NCBI RefSeq assembly: GCF_014840935.1
Contig: NZ_CP062005.1
Span: 124,001-188,000 of the forward strand
Length of the DNA: 64,000 bases
Source of the DNA: Halomonas sp. YLGW01
GTDB lineage: Bacteria > Pseudomonadota > Gammaproteobacteria > Pseudomonadales > Halomonadaceae
Direction: 5' to 3'
Position numbers and translations under genes: made by a program. This document shows, piece by piece, positions 24,338 to 33,370 of this stretch. The notes below the pieces were generated by a model. It did no database searches and had not been told where the DNA came from. It worked only from the letters and a program-made list of their open reading frames with translations. Positions within the stretch are counted from its first letter, which is position 1; each line of letters begins with the position of its first letter.

Positions 24338-27300
24338 CTAGGCGGAGGTCGTCAGAACGCCCTGCAACTGGTCCAGGGGCATGGGCCTGGCCAGCAAATA
24401 GCCTTGGAAGATGTCGCAGCCGAAGCGGGTCAGGTACTGCAACTGCTCCTCGGTTTCCACGCCTTCGGCGACTACCTCGAGCCCCATGTGGTGCGCCATC
24501 GAGAGCGTGCCCTGCACGATGGCGCGGTCGCTTTCATCCACCGCCAGGTCGCGGATGAAGCTGCGGTCGATCTTGATCTTGCTGACCGGCAGCTGCTTCA
24601 GGTAGCTCAGGCTGGAGAAGCCGGTGCCGAAATCATCGATGGCCACGCCGACGCCCAGCTCGCGCAGGGCATGCAGGATCGAGATGGCCACGTCCTGATC
24701 TTCCATCAGTACGCCCTCGGTGACCTCCAGTTCGAGCCAGTGGGGCGGAATCCGATGCGCCTCCAGACGCTGCTGCAATTGATTCAGGAAGTTCGGGCGC
24801 TGGAATTGCATGGGAGACAGGTTGATCGCCACGCGGCTGTTTCGGGCGCTGAGCTGACGCAGGCGCGGCAGATCCCGGCAGACCTGGGTCAGTACCCAGT
24901 CGCCGATGGGCACGATCTGGCCGGTGATCTCCGCCACCGGGATGAAGCTGGCCGGCGAGATCGGGCCCTTGACCGGATGCTGCCAGCGGATCAGGGCCTC
25001 GTAGCTCAGCACTTCACCGGCACGATTCATCAGGGGCTGATAGTGCAGCGAGAACTGCTCCTGCTCGATGGCCTCCTGGATATCCTTGCGCAACTCGACC
25101 CGCCCGGAGGACGACTGGCCGGGCTGATAGCGATACCAGTGGGCGGTGTTGCCGCCTTGTTTCTTGGCCGCGTACATGGCGCCGTCGGCCCGCACGATGA
25201 GCTGCTCCGGATGCTGTAGTGATATCTCGCGACTGGAGGCCATGCCGATGCTGGCCGAGAGGCGGAAGGCGTGATCGTCGATCTGATAGGGGCGCGAGAG
25301 CGCGGCCAGCACCCGCTCCACGATCGCCTGTGCCTGGCGCTCGTGCGCAAGGTCCGGTAGCAGCACCAGGAATTCGTCGCCACCGAAGCGTCCCAGGGTA
25401 TCGTCGGGCCGCAGCGCCTCGCTAAGCCGCTCGGCGACGGCCATCAGCAGACGGTCGCCCATGGCATGCCCGAGGGTGTCATTGATCGGCTTGAAGTCGT
25501 CGAGATCGATGAACAGCACCACCAGCAGTGTGTCCCCCTGCCGGGCACGCTCGGCCTCATGGCACAGGCGCTGCTCGAACATGGTCCGGTTGTAGGCGCC
25601 GGTGAGGCTATCATGACTCGCCTGGTGAGCCAGCGTCGCCTGATCGGCGATGCGCTGAGAGACGTCGCTGATCACGCCGATGTAGTGGGTGAGCTCGCCC
25701 TGGTCGTTGCGGACCGGCGAGATGTGCAGGTCATTCCAGAACGGCTCGCCGTTCTTGCGGTAGTTGCAGAGGGTTACCTGCGTGTCCCGCTCGGCGGCCA
25801 GCCCGCGCCGAAGCTCCTCGACGGCCTCGGGGGCGGTATCGGGGCCCTGCAGGAAGCGGCAGTTGCGGCCCTTGATCTCCGCGTTACCGTAGCCGGTGAT
25901 GCGACTGAAGGCATGGTTGGCGAAGATGATCGGCATGTCAGGCAGGGTCGCGTCGACGATGATCACGCCATTGACGCTGGCCTCGACGCTGCGTTCGAGG
26001 ACCCGCAGCCGGGTTTCATCCGCCTTGTGCGCGGTGATGTCCTTGGCGATACCGAAGACCCCGGTGATACGGTCCCCCGTCAGCATGGGAATGGCGGTGA
26101 CATCCAGCGCATGGCGCTCGCCCTGTGCATCCCGGCTCTGCAGTTCGTAGCGCAGGGCGTGGCCGTCCCGGGCACTCTCGAATAGCGCCTGCCCCTGAGA
26201 CATGTCGGTGCTCTCGACGAAGCACGAGAAATGCTGGCCCAGCATCTCGTTGGTCGGCACCCCGGTGAGCTCGGCGGCCCGCGGGTTCAGGCTCAGGAAG
26301 GTGCCGTCCAGGTCCATCGAGAAGACCGCATCTGGATGGTGGGTGAACAGGGAGCGGTAGCGCTGCTCGCTGTCGACCAGGGCCTGACGGTCTCGGTGCC
26401 GTTCGATGGCCAGCACGACGAGGTCGGTGGCCTTGATGGCCAGCTGGCGCTCCTCGTCGTCGGGGACGCCGGGCGTGGTGCGGTAGAGCGCCATAGTGCC
26501 CAATACCTGCCCGCTGGACGCCACTAGGGGGAAGGACCAGCAGGCGGCAAGCCCGTGGCGTTGCACTAGCTCGCGATACTGCTCCCAACGCCGATCGGTC
26601 GCCAGTTCCTCGCAGATGACCGGCTTTCGCGTATGGGCGGCGGTGCCACAGGCGCCAATGCCCGGGCCGATCTCGACCGACTTGAGCTGTTCCAGGTAGC
26701 CGCGAGGCAAGCTGGGGGCGATGGCGTCCTTAAGGACGGTCTGGGTGTCATTGCACAACATGATCGAGCAGTAGACCCCCGGCAGCTGACGCTCCAGCAT
26801 CCGGCAGACCGTCTCCAGGGATGTTTCACAGGCACTCTCCCTGGCGATCAGCGACTGCGCTCGATACTGCAGCTGAAGTTGCTGGTGGGTGTGATCCAGC
26901 TGGCGTGCCCGCGTCTGACTCAGTCGCATGAGGCCGAAGCTGAAGGCCAGCAGGTAGCTCAGGATCAGGCTGCCGGCCCCTACCCCGGTGGAGAGCAGCG
27001 CCGACGCCGACCAGGGAGATGGCGGGCCCCCGAAGAGGGTCATGCCCAGGACATGGCCACACGCAAAGTCGATGTCACGTGTGGCCAGCGGCTGCAGTGC
27101 CCCGGGGCTCGCCTCGTGCTCATGATCCCCGGGCGCCACCTCGGCCACGGTCACCCCATCCTGGCTCAGGTGCAGGTCATGGTCGAGCAGTTCGGGGTGC
27201 AGTGCCCCGGTCAGCAGGAGGTCGATATCCACTCGGGCGATCAGCCGACCCGGTGCCTGGGCCGGAAGCATGATCGAAATGAAGGCTTCCAGCGGTCGGG

Positions 27301-28318
27301 TCGGGTCGAGGAAGACCCACTTGATCGTTTCCTCTTGTGTCAGCAGCCGCTGCCGCATGTCATCGTCGAGGCTGGTTTCCAAGCGTGTCAGCGCCGCGAC
27401 GTCTCGCGCCCGATGCCAGCTCAGTTCTCCCTGGCCGTCGATGAAGGCGAGCCCCTGCAGGCCCAGGTGATCCCGCAGGTAGCTGTCGGCCTCCTGAGTC
27501 TGCAGCGAGGCGTCGGGCAGGCCGCCCAGCACCGCCCAGCGCTCGGCCATGCGCTGCATCAGCTGTTCATGGCGACCGATGACCGTCTCACTGGTCAGCT
27601 CGATCACGTCCGCGACATGGCCGGCCTGCCGGGCTTCGACCCGGTGCTGCTGCCAGCCGATCAGCAGCCAGCCGAGCGCGCTCAGGGTGACGCCAATCAC
27701 CGCCACATCCCGATGCCGCCGACTGAGCGCCAGGGGGAGGCGCGGCTGGTTGTCGGCCACATAGCGCATGGCCAGCCCGAAAGACAAAAGGAAACCGCTC
27801 GGCAGGGAGGCGCTCAGCTCCTTGAGCTCGCGCCAGAGGCCGTGGTGTTCGAGGGACAGGTCCACCAACAGAGTCACCAGCCCCACCCCGAAGAGGCCGC
27901 CACCGATGGCCTTGAAGAGGCCTCGCCGGAGAGTGCCTCGCACGCCAAGCCCCAGGCTGGCGGTGAGCATTAGCACCAGGACGGCCGGGGCAATGCCATG
28001 CATGGCATGTTCCGCGTCGAGGCGTGGCGCGGTGATGCCCATCGATTCCGCCAGCAGGGCCAGGGCGAACCCTGCCAGCAGTATCGACAGGCTTCGCCGC
28101 CACATCAGGTGCTGCTGGACGAGGGCCAGCAGGCCAAGCCCCGCCAGCAGGCTGAATAGCGCACTGCTCAGGGTGATGCGCAGACCGATCGGCAGATGAA
28201 GCTCCAGCCCCAGCAGGCTGAAGAGGGTCCCGAGCCCCCCGATGGCGATGCTGCCGGTGATCAGGACCACCAGTGCGGTATCCCCGGCGAGGTGATGGTG
28301 TTTGGTTGAGGAATCCAT
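24338..28318 (-). CDS. Membrane GAF-PAS-LOV-GGDEF-EAL cyclic-di-GMP enzyme
   Basis: A 1326-residue inner-membrane signalling protein that could both make and degrade cyclic di-GMP. Order: about seven N-terminal helices to about residue 235; an extracytoplasmic region to about 430; another helix at about 440-465; GAF from about 495 to 640; PAS from about 650 to 765; and a second PAS at about 785-890. That second PAS carries the LOV signature GRNCRFLQG with Cys820. GGDEF is intact near 978, with an RxxD inhibitory site (RPDD) five residues before it. The EAL domain from about 1070 keeps EALIRW, LEVTEG, DDFGTG, KIDRSF and EGVETEEQ, so phosphodiesterase activity is likely. The LOV glutamine before the last strand is Ile883 instead. 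The gene stands alone; an inverted repeat (24297-24315) lies just past its stop. Confidence 0.92.
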   Translation of the reverse strand: MDSSTKHHHLAGDTALVVLITGSIAIGGLGTLFSLLGLELHLPIGLRITLSSALFSLLAGLGLLALVQQHLMWRRSLSILLAGFALALLAESMGITAPRLDAEHAMHGIAPAVLVLMLTASLGLGVRGTLRRGLFKAIGGGLFGVGLVTLLVDLSLEHHGLWRELKELSASLPSGFLLSFGLAMRYVADNQPRLPLALSRRHRDVAVIGVTLSALGWLLIGWQQHRVEARQAGHVADVIELTSETVIGRHEQLMQRMAERWAVLGGLPDASLQTQEADSYLRDHLGLQGLAFIDGQGELSWHRARDVAALTRLETSLDDDMRQRLLTQEETIKWVFLDPTRPLEAFISIMLPAQAPGRLIARVDIDLLLTGALHPELLDHDLHLSQDGVTVAEVAPGDHEHEASPGALQPLATRDIDFACGHVLGMTLFGGPPSPWSASALLSTGVGAGSLILSYLLAFSFGLMRLSQTRARQLDHTHQQLQLQYRAQSLIARESACETSLETVCRMLERQLPGVYCSIMLCNDTQTVLKDAIAPSLPRGYLEQLKSVEIGPGIGACGTAAHTRKPVICEELATDRRWEQYRELVQRHGLAACWSFPLVASSGQVLGTMALYRTTPGVPDDEERQLAIKATDLVVLAIERHRDRQALVDSEQRYRSLFTHHPDAVFSMDLDGTFLSLNPRAAELTGVPTNEMLGQHFSCFVESTDMSQGQALFESARDGHALRYELQSRDAQGERHALDVTAIPMLTGDRITGVFGIAKDITAHKADETRLRVLERSVEASVNGVIIVDATLPDMPIIFANHAFSRITGYGNAEIKGRNCRFLQGPDTAPEAVEELRRGLAAERDTQVTLCNYRKNGEPFWNDLHISPVRNDQGELTHYIGVISDVSQRIADQATLAHQASHDSLTGAYNRTMFEQRLCHEAERARQGDTLLVVLFIDLDDFKPINDTLGHAMGDRLLMAVAERLSEALRPDDTLGRFGGDEFLVLLPDLAHERQAQAIVERVLAALSRPYQIDDHAFRLSASIGMASSREISLQHPEQLIVRADGAMYAAKKQGGNTAHWYRYQPGQSSSGRVELRKDIQEAIEQEQFSLHYQPLMNRAGEVLSYEALIRWQHPVKGPISPASFIPVAEITGQIVPIGDWVLTQVCRDLPRLRQLSARNSRVAINLSPMQFQRPNFLNQLQQRLEAHRIPPHWLELEVTEGVLMEDQDVAISILHALRELGVGVAIDDFGTGFSSLSYLKQLPVSKIKIDRSFIRDLAVDESDRAIVQGTLSMAHHMGLEVVAEGVETEEQLQYLTRFGCDIFQGYLLARPMPLDQLQGVLTTSA

Positions 28319-28355
28319 GACGAGGGCACCGATGAAAGATGAGCAGCGGAGGTTA

Positions 28356-28384
28356 TTAATACTTTTTCGGCAATATTGCCATAA
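28356..28384 (-). promoter_or_regulatory. Candidate promoter of the LOV-GGDEF-EAL gene with a central palindrome
   Basis: On the minus strand TTATGG (28379-28384) and TATTAA (28356-28361) are 17 bases apart. A perfect 12-base palindrome, GGCAATATTGCC, at 28369-28380 covers the -35 side of the spacer and could bind a regulator. The -35 is a weak match. The rest of the 339-base gap up to the tmRNA (28385-28586) holds nothing I can name apart from the tmRNA terminator. Confidence 0.35.
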
Positions 28385-28586
28385 CCTAAAGGAAGGAATA
28401 GCCGGTGTGGCACCAGAATAGGGCGATTTCGACCAAAGGAGAGGTCGTCTGCCTGCTCCCGGTCAGGGGGCGGGAGATCAAGGGGCTCGGCGAAGGCAGA
28501 AAATCGAGGTGTGAGTGACGCCGTCTTGGTCAGGGCGCTTTCAGCGTGGCAGGGTCGCATCGCGAATGCGATCAAGCGTCCAGACA

Positions 28587-28610
28587 CAAGAAAGGGGCCC
28601 GAAGGCCCCT
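28587..28610 (-). terminator. Terminator of the tmRNA gene
   Basis: AGGGGCC and GGCCCCT pair around a CGAA/TTCG tetraloop. On the minus strand the tail is TTTCTT, so the U tract is imperfect. It lies about 47 bases past the CCA end of the tmRNA. Confidence 0.7.
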
Positions 28611-28657
28611 GTTCATGCGGTTTCTGGTACTTCTTGGAAGGTCCGGAAACCTGTTGT

Positions 28658-29037
28658 TGGTGGAGGCGGCGGGAATTGAACCCGCGTCCGCCGACACGCG
28701 CTCTTCGGCTCTACATGCTTAGATCCGTCTTTTGATTTAACGGGCCTGGCTCCGACGGGCAGGATCCAGTACCGCGATTCTTCTAAAGTTTAACGCTTGG
28801 CGGGAAGACGCCACCAACCGCGATCCCATTATTTTTGGCTCTTATCCCGTCCGTCACGAATGGGCACGTAACTTCTGGGCCAGGCTAACAACTAACAGCT
28901 ATTAAGCTGCCAGTGCGCCCTGAGCGTAGTTGTCGTCGTTTGCGACTATTTAGTCGTGATGTTGGATTTACGAGATACATCACGCTCTCGGCATGCACCT
29001 AGGAGGTTGTCATCGGCGTCGAAGCCATGTCGCCCCC
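28658..29037 (-). ncRNA. ssrA: Transfer-messenger RNA (tmRNA)
   Basis: One-piece tmRNA of 380 bases that rescues stalled ribosomes with SmpB. The 5' end GGGGGCGACATGGCTTCGAC and the 3' end GGACGCGGGTTCAATTCCCG with encoded CCACCA form the tRNA-like domain; seven acceptor pairs can be drawn, one of them G-U. The resume codon GCA follows the TAGTC segment. The tag frame occupies 28902-28943 and encodes ANDDNYAQGALAA and then TAA. This is three residues longer than the ANDDNYALAA tag I recall from Pseudomonas aeruginosa but keeps the ALAA degron. smpB lies 78 bases upstream on the same strand. Confidence 0.96.
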
Positions 29038-29050
29038 GTGGAACTCTTTC

Positions 29051-29059
29051 AGTTTAACA
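29051..29059 (-). promoter_or_regulatory. Candidate extended -10 promoter of ssrA
   Basis: TGTTAAACT on the minus strand matches an extended -10 (TGnTAAACT) about 15 bases before the mature 5' end, which is normally produced by RNase P. No well-spaced -35 is visible; TTGAAC lies 24 bases upstream of the -10. Confidence 0.4.
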
Positions 29060-29115
29060 GGTGGGGCCGCCACTGCGCCAGTTCAAGGGCGGCTCGCCAT
29101 GAAAAGAAGGTCGAC

Positions 29116-29601
29116 CTACTTGGCGTCGCGCAGGATGCGCGCCTTCTGGCGGTTCCAGTCGCGCTCCTTCTCGGTGGCCCGCTTGTCATGCTGCTTCTTG
29201 CCCGTCACCAGTGCCAGCTCGCACTTGATCAGGTTCTGCTTCCAGTACAGCTTCAGGGGCACGCAGGTGTGGCCCTTGTCCTGGGTGCGCGAGAAGATCT
29301 TGGCGATCTCCTTGCGGTGCAGCAGCAGCTTGCGAGTCCGGGTCGGGTCGGCCAGCTCATGGGTGCTGATGGTATTGAGAGGCGTGATGTGACTGCCCAG
29401 CAGCCAGGCCTCGCTGTTTTTGATCAGGATGTAGGTGTCGGTGAGCTGAGCCTTGCCCGCGCGCAGACTTTTCACCTCCCAGCCAGACAGGGCCAGACCG
29501 GCCTCGAAGGTCTCATCGATGTGGTACTCGAAGCGTGCCTTCTTGTTCTGGGCGATGACGTTGCTGCTGGGGCCCTTGCTCTTGCCTTTCTTGTTGGCCA
29601 T
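29116..29601 (-). CDS. smpB: SsrA-binding protein SmpB
   Basis: A 161-residue OB-fold RNA-binding protein that carries tmRNA to stalled ribosomes. The start [30 protein letters not shown] is typical; the frame continues upstream to 29676 without a better start. Conserved blocks are [34 protein letters not shown] and [23 protein letters not shown]. The basic C-terminal tail ([15 protein letters not shown]), which enters the mRNA channel, is intact. It is next to ssrA, a common pairing, and divergent from ratA. Confidence 0.96.
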   Translation of the reverse strand: MANKKGKSKGPSSNVIAQNKKARFEYHIDETFEAGLALSGWEVKSLRAGKAQLTDTYILIKNSEAWLLGSHITPLNTISTHELADPTRTRKLLLHRKEIAKIFSRTQDKGHTCVPLKLYWKQNLIKCELALVTGKKQHDKRATEKERDWNRQKARILRDAK

Positions 29602-29741
29602 GGAACCTCTGTCTCGATATGCCTGGGTGTTCGCTTCACCGCTTTGGATGGTAGGTGGGGGGAAGCGTGATACCATTCAAGGCCTGACGAATTAACCGCT
29701 CATGATACGCCCAAGCCCCTGTAAAGTCAGCGGAGAGGTAG

Positions 29742-30188
29742 ATGCCAACGGTCAATCGGTCCGCCCTGGTGCGGCACTCCCCCCAGGCGATGTTCGACCT
29801 GGTCAATGATTTCGAACGCTACCCGGAGTTCCTGCCGGGGTGTCGACGGGCCCGCCTGATCGAATCCGACGAGGCGCACCTGGTCGGCGAGCTGACCCTG
29901 GCCAAGGCCGGCGTCGAGCAGAGCTTCACCACCCGCAACGACTTGTACAGTCCCGAGCGCATCGAGCTGTCGCTGGTCCAGGGGCCGTTTCGCCGCCTGC
30001 GCGGACGCTGGCTGTTCACGCCGATGGGCGAGCAGGCCTGCAAGGTGAGCCTGGAGATGGAGTTCGAGTTCGCCAACCGGCTGCTGGGTATGGCCTTCGG
30101 TAAGCTCTTCCAGCAGGTGGCCGGGCAGCTGGTCGAGTCCTTCTCGCGTCGCGCCAACGACCTCTACGGCAGCGATGGACGCTACTGA
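29742..30188 (+). CDS. ratA: RatA family protein (START/Coq10-like)
   Basis: A 148-residue START-fold protein (polyketide cyclase/Coq10 family). The segments MFDLVNDFERYPEFLPGCRRARLI and EFEFANRLLGMAFGKLFQQVAGQLVESFSRRA are characteristic. E. coli RatA was reported to bind 50S subunits and block association, while the mitochondrial relative Coq10 binds ubiquinone, so either role is possible. It overlaps rnfH by 14 bases, the same pairing as in E. coli (ratA-ratB), and is divergent from smpB. Confidence 0.9.
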   Translation: MPTVNRSALVRHSPQAMFDLVNDFERYPEFLPGCRRARLIESDEAHLVGELTLAKAGVEQSFTTRNDLYSPERIELSLVQGPFRRLRGRWLFTPMGEQACKVSLEMEFEFANRLLGMAFGKLFQQVAGQLVESFSRRANDLYGSDGRY

Positions 30189-30513
30189 TATCACCGCGAC
30201 GGGGGCCGCCCCGTCGATTCGGGTCGAGGTGGCCTACGCGCTGCCGAACCGCCAGAAGATCGTCACGCTTGAGGTGCCGGCCGGCACGAGTGCTCGCCAG
30301 GCGGTAACGATGGCGAAGCTTGAGCGCTACTTCCCAGAGGTGCCGGCTCAGGAATTTTCCGAGGCGGATCTCGGAATCTTCGGCAAGGCGCTGCGGGACC
30401 CGGAGGGGCAGGCGCTGCGGGAAGGCGACCGGGTCGAGGTCTATCGGCCGCTGAAGATCGATCCCAAGGCTGCCCGGGCCGCGCGGGCGGCCAAGGCCGC
30501 GAAGTCGCGTTGA
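30175..30513 (+). CDS. rnfH: RnfH family ubiquitin-like protein (RatB)
   Basis: A 112-residue beta-grasp protein of the RnfH/YfjF family. The core IRVEVAYALPNRQKIVTLEVPAGTSARQAV and ADLGIFGKALRDPEGQALREGDRVEVYRPLKIDPKAARAAR match the family closely. Function is not settled; it always pairs with ratA and is not next to an Rnf complex here. The C-terminus is a short Ala/Lys/Arg tail. It is convergent with bamE, 37 bases away. Confidence 0.92.
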   Translation: MDATDITATGAAPSIRVEVAYALPNRQKIVTLEVPAGTSARQAVTMAKLERYFPEVPAQEFSEADLGIFGKALRDPEGQALREGDRVEVYRPLKIDPKAARAARAAKAAKSR

Positions 30514-30550
30514 GGCGCCGGGGTGGCCTTGGCTGATCAGGCCCGCCGGG

Positions 30551-31003
30551 TTACTCGATCGGCGTGCTCACCGTAGACGTTCCACCCGGCTTGAGCGGCG
30601 CCGCATCGGATTCCGACATCGTCTCGGGTTCCGACTTCTCAGGGCCCATGCCCGGTTGGGCGGTGAAGTCCAGCGGCTTGTCGAGATCGCCGCTCGCGCG
30701 GATGTCGGTCAGGCGATTGTTATCGAAGCTCAGGGTGACGCGGCGCTTGTCGATGCCGCCGTAGGCCTTGTCGAGGCGGAACAGGTAGTCCCACTCATCG
30801 CCGTCGAAGGGCGCCTCGAGCAGCGGGCTGCCCATGATGGCCTTGACCTGGCTGCGGCTCATGCCCGGCTGCAGTTGGCTCACCGCTTCCTGGGTGACCA
30901 GGTTGCCCTGCACCAGATCGCGCTTGTAGACGCCCAGATAGCTGCACCCGGTGACCAGCGTCAGGGTCAGCGAAAGGGTGACCATTTTCATCAACTTTTG
31001 CAT
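30551..31003 (-). CDS. bamE: Outer membrane assembly lipoprotein BamE (SmpA)
   Basis: A lipoprotein subunit of the beta-barrel assembly machine, 150 residues. The start at 31003 gives the signal peptide MQKLMKMVTLSLTLTLVTGC with lipidated Cys20; a GTG or ATG further upstream adds non-signal residues. The BamE core is present: VYKRDLVQGNLVTQEAVSQLQPGMSRSQVKAIMGSPLL, then DEWDYLFRLD and VTLSFDNNRL. The C-terminal 40 residues are acidic and disordered. It is divergent from fur with 72 bases between the starts, a common arrangement in gammaproteobacteria. Confidence 0.95.
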   Translation of the reverse strand: MQKLMKMVTLSLTLTLVTGCSYLGVYKRDLVQGNLVTQEAVSQLQPGMSRSQVKAIMGSPLLEAPFDGDEWDYLFRLDKAYGGIDKRRVTLSFDNNRLTDIRASGDLDKPLDFTAQPGMGPEKSEPETMSESDAAPLKPGGTSTVSTPIE

Positions 31004-31075
31004 TTGCGCCTGTTCTTCACTATCGTGGATTCGGTCGATCATACCCGACCCTACACGTTACTGCGAAGAGCAACC

Positions 31076-31519
31076 ATGGCCGACCAGAACCATGAACTGC
31101 GCAAGGCTGGCCTCAAGGTCACACTGCCGCGCGTCAAGATCCTGCAGATCCTCGAGAATGCCCCCGAGCAGCATCACCTCAGCGCCGAAGACGTCTACAA
31201 GGCGTTGCTGGACGCAGGTGAAGATGTAGGGCTGGCCACCGTCTATCGCGTCCTGACTCAGTTCGAGTCCGCGGGCCTGGTGGTGCGCCATAACTTCGAT
31301 GGTGGCCACGCCGTCTTCGAGCTTTCTCATGACGAACACCATGACCATATGGTGTGCCTGGAGAGCGGCGAGATCGTCGAGTTCTACGACGAGCAGATCG
31401 AGCGTCGCCAGCAGGAGATCGTCGATGAGCATGGCTACGAGCTCGTCGACCATGCGCTGGTGCTCTATGTGCGCCCCAAGGGCTCCAAGGCCACGCGCCA
31501 GGAAGGCAACAAGAAATAG
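31076..31519 (+). CDS. fur: Ferric uptake regulator Fur
   Basis: A 147-residue iron-responsive repressor. The winged-helix DNA-binding domain spans about 1-85 (AGLKVTLPRVKILQILE, LATVYRVLTQFESAGLV) and the dimerisation and metal domain the rest. The His-rich metal motif HDEHHDHMVC is intact. The second cysteine of the E. coli CxxC is Ser here (CLESG), so the structural zinc site may be absent, as I recall for Pseudomonas Fur. The frame is open upstream, but MADQNHELRKAG at 31076 is the standard start. No clear Fur box is visible in the 72-base gap to bamE. Confidence 0.96.
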   Translation: MADQNHELRKAGLKVTLPRVKILQILENAPEQHHLSAEDVYKALLDAGEDVGLATVYRVLTQFESAGLVVRHNFDGGHAVFELSHDEHHDHMVCLESGEIVEFYDEQIERRQQEIVDEHGYELVDHALVLYVRPKGSKATRQEGNKK

Positions 31520-31567
31520 TCCCGTAGGAATAGTCTCGCCTGCGCGCCTTGATGCGACAGATTCCAC

Positions 31568-31599
31568 GACAACGCCGGCCCCTCGGGGCCGGCGTTGTC
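31568..31599. terminator. Long perfect hairpin between fur and recN
   Basis: A 15-bp perfect inverted repeat (GACAACGCCGGCCCC and its complement) surrounds a 2-base centre between the convergent fur and recN genes. It is symmetric and has no T run on either side, so termination would be weak or Rho-assisted. Confidence 0.6.
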
Positions 31600-31648
31600 G
31601 TATCTGAGTGATGGGTCGTAACGGGGTGCTGGGTGGGGTCGTCTGGCG

Positions 31649-33322
31649 CTAGTGATGCGGGCGCTGGCTGGCATCGAGCATTTCCCGGGCGTGAGCCAGG
31701 GTGCGTTCGGACAGGTTGACGCCGCCGAGCATGCGGGCGAGTTCGCTGATGCGGCCCCCTTCATCCAGCAGCGCCATGCGCGTCTGGGTGGTATCGCGTT
31801 TGGCCTGCTTCTCGATATGCAGGTGCTGGTGCGCCTGGGCGGCGACCTGGGGCAGGTGCGTCACGGTCATCACCTGACCGCTGGCACCGAGCCGCTTGAG
31901 CAGCTGGCCGACGATCTCGGCGGTGGCGCCGGAGATGCCCACGTCGACCTCGTCGAAGACCAGGGTGGGGATCGTCGAGTGGCTGGCGGCCACCACCTGG
32001 ATGGCCAGGCTGATACGCGACAGCTCACCACCGGAGGCGACCTTGGTCAGCGCCCGCGCCGGCTGCCCTGGGTTGGCGCTGATCAGGAACTGCACGCGAT
32101 CGAGGCCATCCGGCGTCGGGTTGGTGCGCTCCTCGATGGCGACCTCGAAGCGGGCCTTGCCCATGGCCAGGAAGGCGAGCTGTCCCTGTACCTCCTTGCC
32201 GAAGCGCTTGGCCGCCTTGTGGCGCGCCTCGCTGACCTCCTTGGCCTGTGCCCGCCATTCCTCGCGCAGCGCCTCGACCTCGGCGGAGAGCGTCTCGATA
32301 TCGTGCTCGCCCCCGTCCAATCCTTCTAATTCCTGGCGCAGCCGCTGATGCAGGGCGGTCAGTTCCTCGGGCATCACGTGGTGCTTGCGGGCGATGCGGT
32401 GCACCTCGCCGAGACGCTGGTCGACCTGGGCCAGGCGCTCGGGGTCGAGCTCGGTGGCGTCGGCGAAGCGGGCTAGTTCTCGGGCGGCTTCCTCGATCTG
32501 GATGCGCGCGCTGTCGAGCATGCCGAGGGCCTCGGCCAGGGCGCCCTTCTCGCTGCCGGGCAGGGGAGAGAGGTGGCTCATGGCCTGGTTGAGCAGGGTC
32601 AGGGCGCCGCCTTCGTCGTTCTCGCAGCATTGGCTTGCGAACTGACTCTCGCGCAGGTGTTCCTCGGCATGGGCGAGGCGCTCCTGTTCTTCCTCGAGCT
32701 CGGCAAGCTCGCCCTCGGCCAGCGCCAGCTGGTCGAGCTCCTCGACCTGATAGCGCAGCAGCTGGCGGCGGGCCTGGATCTCGTCGCCGTCTTCGGCGAG
32801 GCGCTTCAGGCGCCGACGGCTCGCCTGCCAGGCACGGAAGGTCTCGGCCAGTTGGGTCACGGCGGGACGGTGGCCGGCGAAGTCGTCGAGCAGGCGCAGG
32901 TGGGTGTCTTCGTTCAGCAGCGCCTGATGGGCGTGCTGACCGTGGATCTCGATCAGGTGCTCGCCGAGCGCCTTGAGATCGGCGACGGTGGCCGGCTGGC
33001 CATTGATCCAGGCCTTGGAGCGGCCTGCCTTGGTGATCACCCGGCGCAGCAGGCAGTCGTCGGCGGGCAGTTCGCGGGTTTCCAGCCAAGCGCGGGCCGC
33101 CGGCAGGGCGTTGATGTCGAAGCGGGCGCTCAGGTCGGCCCGCTCGGCGCCGTGGCGCACGCTGCCGGCATCGGCGCGCTCGCCGAGGCAGAGCCCCAGG
33201 GCGCCGAGTAGAATCGATTTGCCGGCGCCGGTCTCGCCGGTGATGGCGGTCATGCCGCCGGAAAGCTCCAGGTCGAGGCGCTCGACAATGGCAAAGTCCT
33301 GAATGGCAAGCTGCACCAGCAT
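31649..33322 (-). CDS. recN: DNA repair protein RecN
   Basis: A 557-residue SMC-like ATPase of double-strand-break repair. The start MLVQLAIQDFAIVERLDLELSGG is typical and is followed by Walker A GETGAGKS at 29-36. A long coiled coil spans about 150-370. The C-terminal half carries ASGGELSRISLAIQV (signature) and VFDEVDVGISG (Walker B). The frame remains open 141 bases upstream without support. A LexA box overlaps its promoter, so it belongs to the SOS response. It is convergent with fur and divergent from grpE. Confidence 0.96.
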   Translation of the reverse strand: MLVQLAIQDFAIVERLDLELSGGMTAITGETGAGKSILLGALGLCLGERADAGSVRHGAERADLSARFDINALPAARAWLETRELPADDCLLRRVITKAGRSKAWINGQPATVADLKALGEHLIEIHGQHAHQALLNEDTHLRLLDDFAGHRPAVTQLAETFRAWQASRRRLKRLAEDGDEIQARRQLLRYQVEELDQLALAEGELAELEEEQERLAHAEEHLRESQFASQCCENDEGGALTLLNQAMSHLSPLPGSEKGALAEALGMLDSARIQIEEAARELARFADATELDPERLAQVDQRLGEVHRIARKHHVMPEELTALHQRLRQELEGLDGGEHDIETLSAEVEALREEWRAQAKEVSEARHKAAKRFGKEVQGQLAFLAMGKARFEVAIEERTNPTPDGLDRVQFLISANPGQPARALTKVASGGELSRISLAIQVVAASHSTIPTLVFDEVDVGISGATAEIVGQLLKRLGASGQVMTVTHLPQVAAQAHQHLHIEKQAKRDTTQTRMALLDEGGRISELARMLGGVNLSERTLAHAREMLDASQRPHH

Positions 33323-33370
33323 GGCTATCTCCCGCACGTGATGGGTTCTGTCCCGCCGTCTCGCGTCGTG

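Noticed and set aside
31004-31075. Fur box in the bamE/fur divergent region
   Set aside because: No GATAATGATnATCATTATC-like 19-mer with enough matches is present.
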